Source: Hemicentrotus pulcherrimus (Eukaryota > Echinodermata > Echinoidea > Camarodonta > Strongylocentrotidae). From it: a stretch of DNA of 64,000 nucleotides. This document shows, piece by piece, positions 52,001 through 58,000 of the stretch (positions within the stretch are counted from its first letter, which is position 1; each line of letters starts with the position of its first letter). The position numbers and the translations under genes are program-made. The notes beneath the pieces are model-generated. The model was given only the letters and a program-made list of their open reading frames with translations, was not told the origin of the DNA and ran no database searches. The DNA lies in the NCBI GenBank assembly GCA_003118195.1, contig BEXV01000084.1, forward strand, positions 73,697 to 137,696. Reading direction: 5' to 3'.

Positions 52001-55000
52001 TCACACAGAGTGACATCTTCATTCAAGTATGTAAAAAAGAAGCCATGAATAACTGTTTAGAATCCCTCTGCATTTCTGCATTTTCTCCTTTCCTACTTAG
52101 CTACTTGGCTTTTATTCATTTGCATACATGTATATACATTTATCCATCCTTCTCATTACAATTTTAAGTGACAGTCCTGGAGTGATGTCCACATATTACT
52201 AGAACAATCACTTAAATTTCAGGAACTTGAAGGGATCTTTTATAAATATTTTCACTTGCAACCGAACTTAATAGAACACACAGAAAAAATAGTGCCATTC
52301 TGACCCCTAAATTACAGATTTTACACACTTGGATACCTTAAAGGTGAATTGGGAAGAAAGTGATGAAAATATGCATGTTTACTATTGTTGGAATGCTGAT
52401 GACATAAGGAATGCAATATATTGATTGACACAAATTTGCATGTGTTGTTAAATTATTGTTAGACTTAGAAAGATCAATATTGTAAGCAGAGGAACCCGGA
52501 AGCGGTGATATTCTTGTTCGTTACGTAGTGTTTGTGACGTATGTCCGTGGACTGTTCCTAAACCCGGAAGTACAACGTATTATTTCAATGTATATACGTA
52601 CACAAACATGTGTCATTTGTTTAGTAGATTTTGCAATTTTTGTGATATTTAATGAAATGTTTTATCGAATTTACAATAAATTAACTTTCAATTACATGAG
52701 CATTGGTTACTTCCCGATGTTTGGTTTCCTTGAAATATTGACGTTTGGTACTGTAAAATTGATCGTCTTGCAGATCCTGACACACCGGCTCTGCCTAGTG
52801 TTGTTTTGATAATTAGCGTAACTTGAATTTCGCGGCACGGGGAAAACTCGCGATAGCTCAGCTCAGCCGTTCGTATAGTGCAGTACTGTTCACCGCAGTA
52901 CACCGCGCTACGAATGACTGAGCTGAGCTGCAATTGCAGCGTGACATCTTTTGGAGATAAAGTTGTTTTCATTGGGTTTTAAATTAGCTGAAACATCTGT
53001 CATTCCAACAAATTAAGCAAGGAGACCGCGATCAGAATGTAGCTGAGCTAAAACGGTTGTATTACTCGGCTTACTGGTCTAGATGAAATGTCTGTTGATC
53101 GAGAAAAAAACTCAGGAAAGAGACGGCGCGGTAGTGAGGTGCTTTCTATTCGCCGTGCATGTTGAATCGACGATATACAACAGGGACGGATCGTCGGGGT
53201 AGGACGAAGAAACATCCCCTTTTCCCCATCAAATACTAATTCTTCATATTATAATTTCAACTGGCCAGCCAGATGCTCAGAGAAGTCGAGCAACCTAGAA
53301 AAGTCAAAATTGTAATTACTCCCTTCGCATATTTTGATATAGCCCAACCCGCTGTTTGAATGTTCCCCCTCTATGCACCCGCCGAAGCTCCGCGTCGGAG
53401 CTTCCTGGAGTAGCTGCAGCTTGAACTCCAGCATCACGATTCGATCAGCGTTTTCATTTTCGTCGTCTTAAATTCGCCCAATTCACCATCATCTACACTT
53501 ATATACCATCATCACTGCTACTAACTTCTTCTTCATCATACTCCAAGATCATTTCGGGTTAATCTGAGCTGTTTTCTGTCCTTTTTATTGATGATTAATA
53601 TCCCTATATAACGTCTATACTTTCACTCTGATATACACCCTGCAGTGTTATCTGATTGCGAATAGAATGCGCGCAGTGACCATGTTGTGAATAGTCCACG
53701 GAACTACGTCACATGCCCAAACCACCTAATGGTATCGTAGACGAAATTCTCTCAGAAAAACTTGATTCTCGTAACTTCATTCCATCATATCTCCTTCCCC
53801 TTATGTTTATTGACAATGAACCTGTGAACAAAAATGAAAAACTGAAAATAACCTTTCTAATGATACCTAATTCAATATGAATGGAAATCACCTTTAAAGT
53901 TTTTCTATGAAAATGAATACAGTACATTATTGGATATGATTATTAAAGATAAAAACGATTTGAACAATATTCATCTACTGTTTGCCATTTATATTTTATG
54001 AAGTACATAACATGGCATAGAATGGACACAAAGTTGAGAATAAGTACGTGCAATTATCCCAGTTTCTTCTTATACTAATAGATTGACACTCATCATCAAT
54101 ATATTCATTGGTAGTTCTCCCTTAAGATTTTTGAGGAAAGTATCATTAGGGCATAATCATTATTTCAGTGAAAAATGTGTAAAATGTATATTCTTCTACT
54201 TACTTTCCTGCTTTACATCTGAGCAAGACTTTATTCTAATATATGTTTGTTAGAATCAATGAAAAAAAAATGTTTTAAGACAAATACAACTATGATTTCT
54301 TAGTAGTTATTTTTTCAGCTGTATACCTGAGCAGAACCTTATTCTCATACACATTGCAATTAGGAAAAGAACAGGTTTTCAAGACGACTGCAATTTGTTG
54401 TCCAGTTAACTTTCAGCTTTACATCAGAGCGGAATGTTATTCTATTTTTTTTAACCAGCTTTACACCTGAGTGGAACCTTATTCTAAAATATTTATTGGA
54501 ATCAGTAGAAGAACAAGACATAAACATCTTCTCTGTTGTGTCTCCTCAAATTGCAGTCAGAATCTAATTTTAGCAGCAGCAGCAGTAGTGTTGCCCATAC
54601 ATAATGTATGCTGATACGACAGTCTAAAAAGCACTAGAATAAGATGTTGAGGATGGGGAGGGGCCTCAAATGGTAAATGCACAGAGTAAGGAAGCTAAAT
54701 TCCAATATGAGGGATGCATTAAAGAGGATTAACAAATGATACCTGGTATTCATCTTACAACTTTTTTACTACTGACAGAAATATCATTTCATACAAAGGA
54801 TCAAACAAGAATTTCAATATACATGTAGTATCTTAGCAAATCTACTGCTTTTTCTGTTGTACACTGATATTTTCTTACCTTCAAATGCATAAAAATGCAC
54901 ACAAATGTGATGAATTAATCTATTAATAGAGCTCTGTCAATTTTATATTCTGTTTAGAAAAAGAGGATTTTGCAAGGTTATTACTTTGCAATATATTGAA

Positions 55001-58000
55001 CTAACATAAATGTAAGAAGATGGGAAATATTGTTTTCCCTATTAATCCTTGTACAGTTTTTGAAATACGCAATAAATCCGCCGCACAGTAGGCCAGGGAG
55101 GAACCAAAGTGCGACAAAACTCACTTTTGGTGATATTTTTTTCAACTTTTTTCTTGCCCAGTTGAAAGGTAATACATTGAGGAATACCTCAGTAAAATAT
55201 TTAATTCCAGTAAGCGCAATAAGGGTATAAATTTACTCCTTCAAACAGCAAAATCCTACATATTCACAGTTTTAGTGCAAAAGTGACTTATTTTACAAAT
55301 ATTTCAATTTAACATGAAGTTCTTAAGTTATTAATATGAAATTGCTCTCACATATTCCTGATAGTTCATTTTGTTGCATAAATGGGTTGAAATTAATAGA
55401 AACACAATCTTAATGATATATTTATAGGATAATTCACTGAAAAATGGACTAATTATCCATGTTTTTTTATAAATCCAGAGAAAATGTTTAGATGTCCACA
55501 GAGTACCGCTTAAATTTTGACCGGGAGAATTCAATTGCCTATTTCTCTTCTTTTCATCGCCTATTTAATCAGCTGTTTCTCCTCTGTAGCATTCATAATG
55601 GCCATTTCATCAGATGCATCCGGATGCATCAGATGAAAATCAGGCCAGTTTGAAAGGGGTATTAGTCTCACTTCTACCACTCTCTTAAAAATATCAGACA
55701 AAAATATTTTAAAATGTAGCATGAACCATACTAAAATCAGCCTTGCAGTTTCTCTCTTCAAAAAATATTTTAATAATTAAAGTGATTGACTGTATTGAAA
55801 TGAAAGCCAATATACACAATTTGTAGAGGTTAAGAGGCCAGTTCCTTCAGAACCAAGCCAAAATACAATTTGACGTTCAAGATCTGACTGATGCACACAT
55901 TAAAAAAAGAATGAGGTATTTTGGCCGGTCAGAATGCCAATATCACTCCCCCNCCCCCCCCTTATTCAACATGCCTTAATTACCAGTTGTTTAATAAACC
56001 TGCTGCAGTTTGTAGATAAATAAGTCTCACAATGTAATTGTTCTATGGTATAAAACATGAGACTAGTACATCTGTGTCTGAGTAAAAAACGCCAAACTAG
56101 GTCTCTCTCTATCTCCACTCTATTCAGTCACTTTTCAAGATGCACATTGTGAATTCATCCATGAAAATACACTCTTTAATGTTTCCTTAAAAAAACTGTA
56201 AAAGCTAATGTACCCTAAAATAATTATAGATCCAAAAGAGAACATAAATACACACAATCATGAGACCAATCATATGTAATTAGAATGGGGAGGCATTGGT
56301 ATATGATGAGCTAAATATTTGTATCATATCATTTGTATAAATCTTGATTTAATGATAGCACTTACTGTTTTTCTCTCTCTTATTCTAGCTTCTAATCAAT
56401 TATTAACTTCACAATACACTGATATACAGCCTGACAAACACTTGTTTTTCAAAGTTTTTCCACAAATAAATCTGTTTTGTTTTGTAAAAGAATGGTATAA
56501 CAGGAAAAGATCCATCATAGTTTACAAATAAACAATTGATCAAGCACAGCATATGGTTCATATTCCTGTATGTAAATCTATCGAATATACAGTACAGACA
56601 TATACCTAAACCTGTTGCTTCATGTACGTATATGCAATCATACATAAAGCATCAGACCCAGCTCAGAAGTGTGAAAACCACAAACAATAATTCCCTTTCC
56701 CCATCAGTATCGAATTAAATGCAGACATTATACAGAGATTTTACTTCCACATCATCGCCTCCAGAATCAATACTATCATGTGTATTCATACACGTGTACC
56801 TTCTCCATGAAGCACTTCAGCACATATGGAAAGAGTTTTGATGCATCCATATGTGTGGGAAGAGAAGGGGGACAATAGAAAAGGAATACTGGCTATATAA
56901 AATTGTACAGTTTTCCTGCACTGATTGTTTGATAAGACTGATCCCATTATTCCCATGGATCAGCTGCCGAAAAAAATGGCATGTAACTGTTTATCCTTTG
57001 TACTTGGTACTATCAAAACACATGTGCATTGAACAATAAATGCATAAACAAGCCATGCATTTAACAAAACGTATATTCAGCATGTTCTGGTTAACTCTCT
57101 TTACACCAAAACAATCTCAAGATGGTAATGATAAATCTTGATATAAAAAAAAAATGTTTCTGTCCAAAGATTAAAGGTTTAAACACAAGTGTAAATAATC
57201 CCTCTATCCCATTCACATAGCCCCAAAATATGCAGAGAAATGAAACTCATGTGTCAATGAAGGAAACATATAGCATGCCTAAAGTCATAATAGTATATTA
57301 AAAATAAGGACTATCAGTTGCTACAATAAAACATTAAATCTTGTTTCTAGATTCCCTACATACATGTATGCTTCTTCATTTGATAATTTTTTATTTTTTT
57401 GGGGGGGGGGTTAAAGTGTGGTAGACCTAAATCATTGCTATGAACTTGGGAATATTGTCCATGGGCTCTATGTGTGCCGTAATACCAAAGCTCTTCCCCA
57501 TTGATGTCCTTCCCCTTAAGAACAGAACAGAACAAGCAAACAACTGAAGGCAATAAGCTTCAGGTATGCAGTTTGTGTGGGAGTATTTACCTCAAACCTC
57601 AATATTTTCAAAGCAAAAAAAACAAGGTTTTGTGTCCTTTAATATCACTTTGTTACTTTCATCTTTTCCCTTTATAAACACAGACAAACTTTATACACAC
57701 TTTGAGTGAAGTGCATCATTTGTAGTTTGAGTGAATAGTTATTTAATTGATTACCTGCATGTTCTATTGTTACAAGTAAAGTGCAGGAAGCCAAATTCAA
57801 ACCCAGCACTTCATCTATAAATTGTTAAATAGCAACAAAAAAACATCTAAAGATGCTATTTTTTTTTCTTCCAAAGATAAAATAACATTTATCACCTCTT
57901 AAAGAGAAGGTTGAGTTATAGGAAGAGGTAAAAAATAATTTGTGAGCGTTATCATTGGTATTATGCAAGGGTGGAAGAACATCAGATAAAACTCTTTTTC

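Noticed and set aside
53249..53437. Possible alternative first exon starting MLEFKLQLLQE
   Set aside because: No convincing donor, no spectrin similarity, inside a region bounded by inverted repeats; kept only as a question under the CpG-rich finding.
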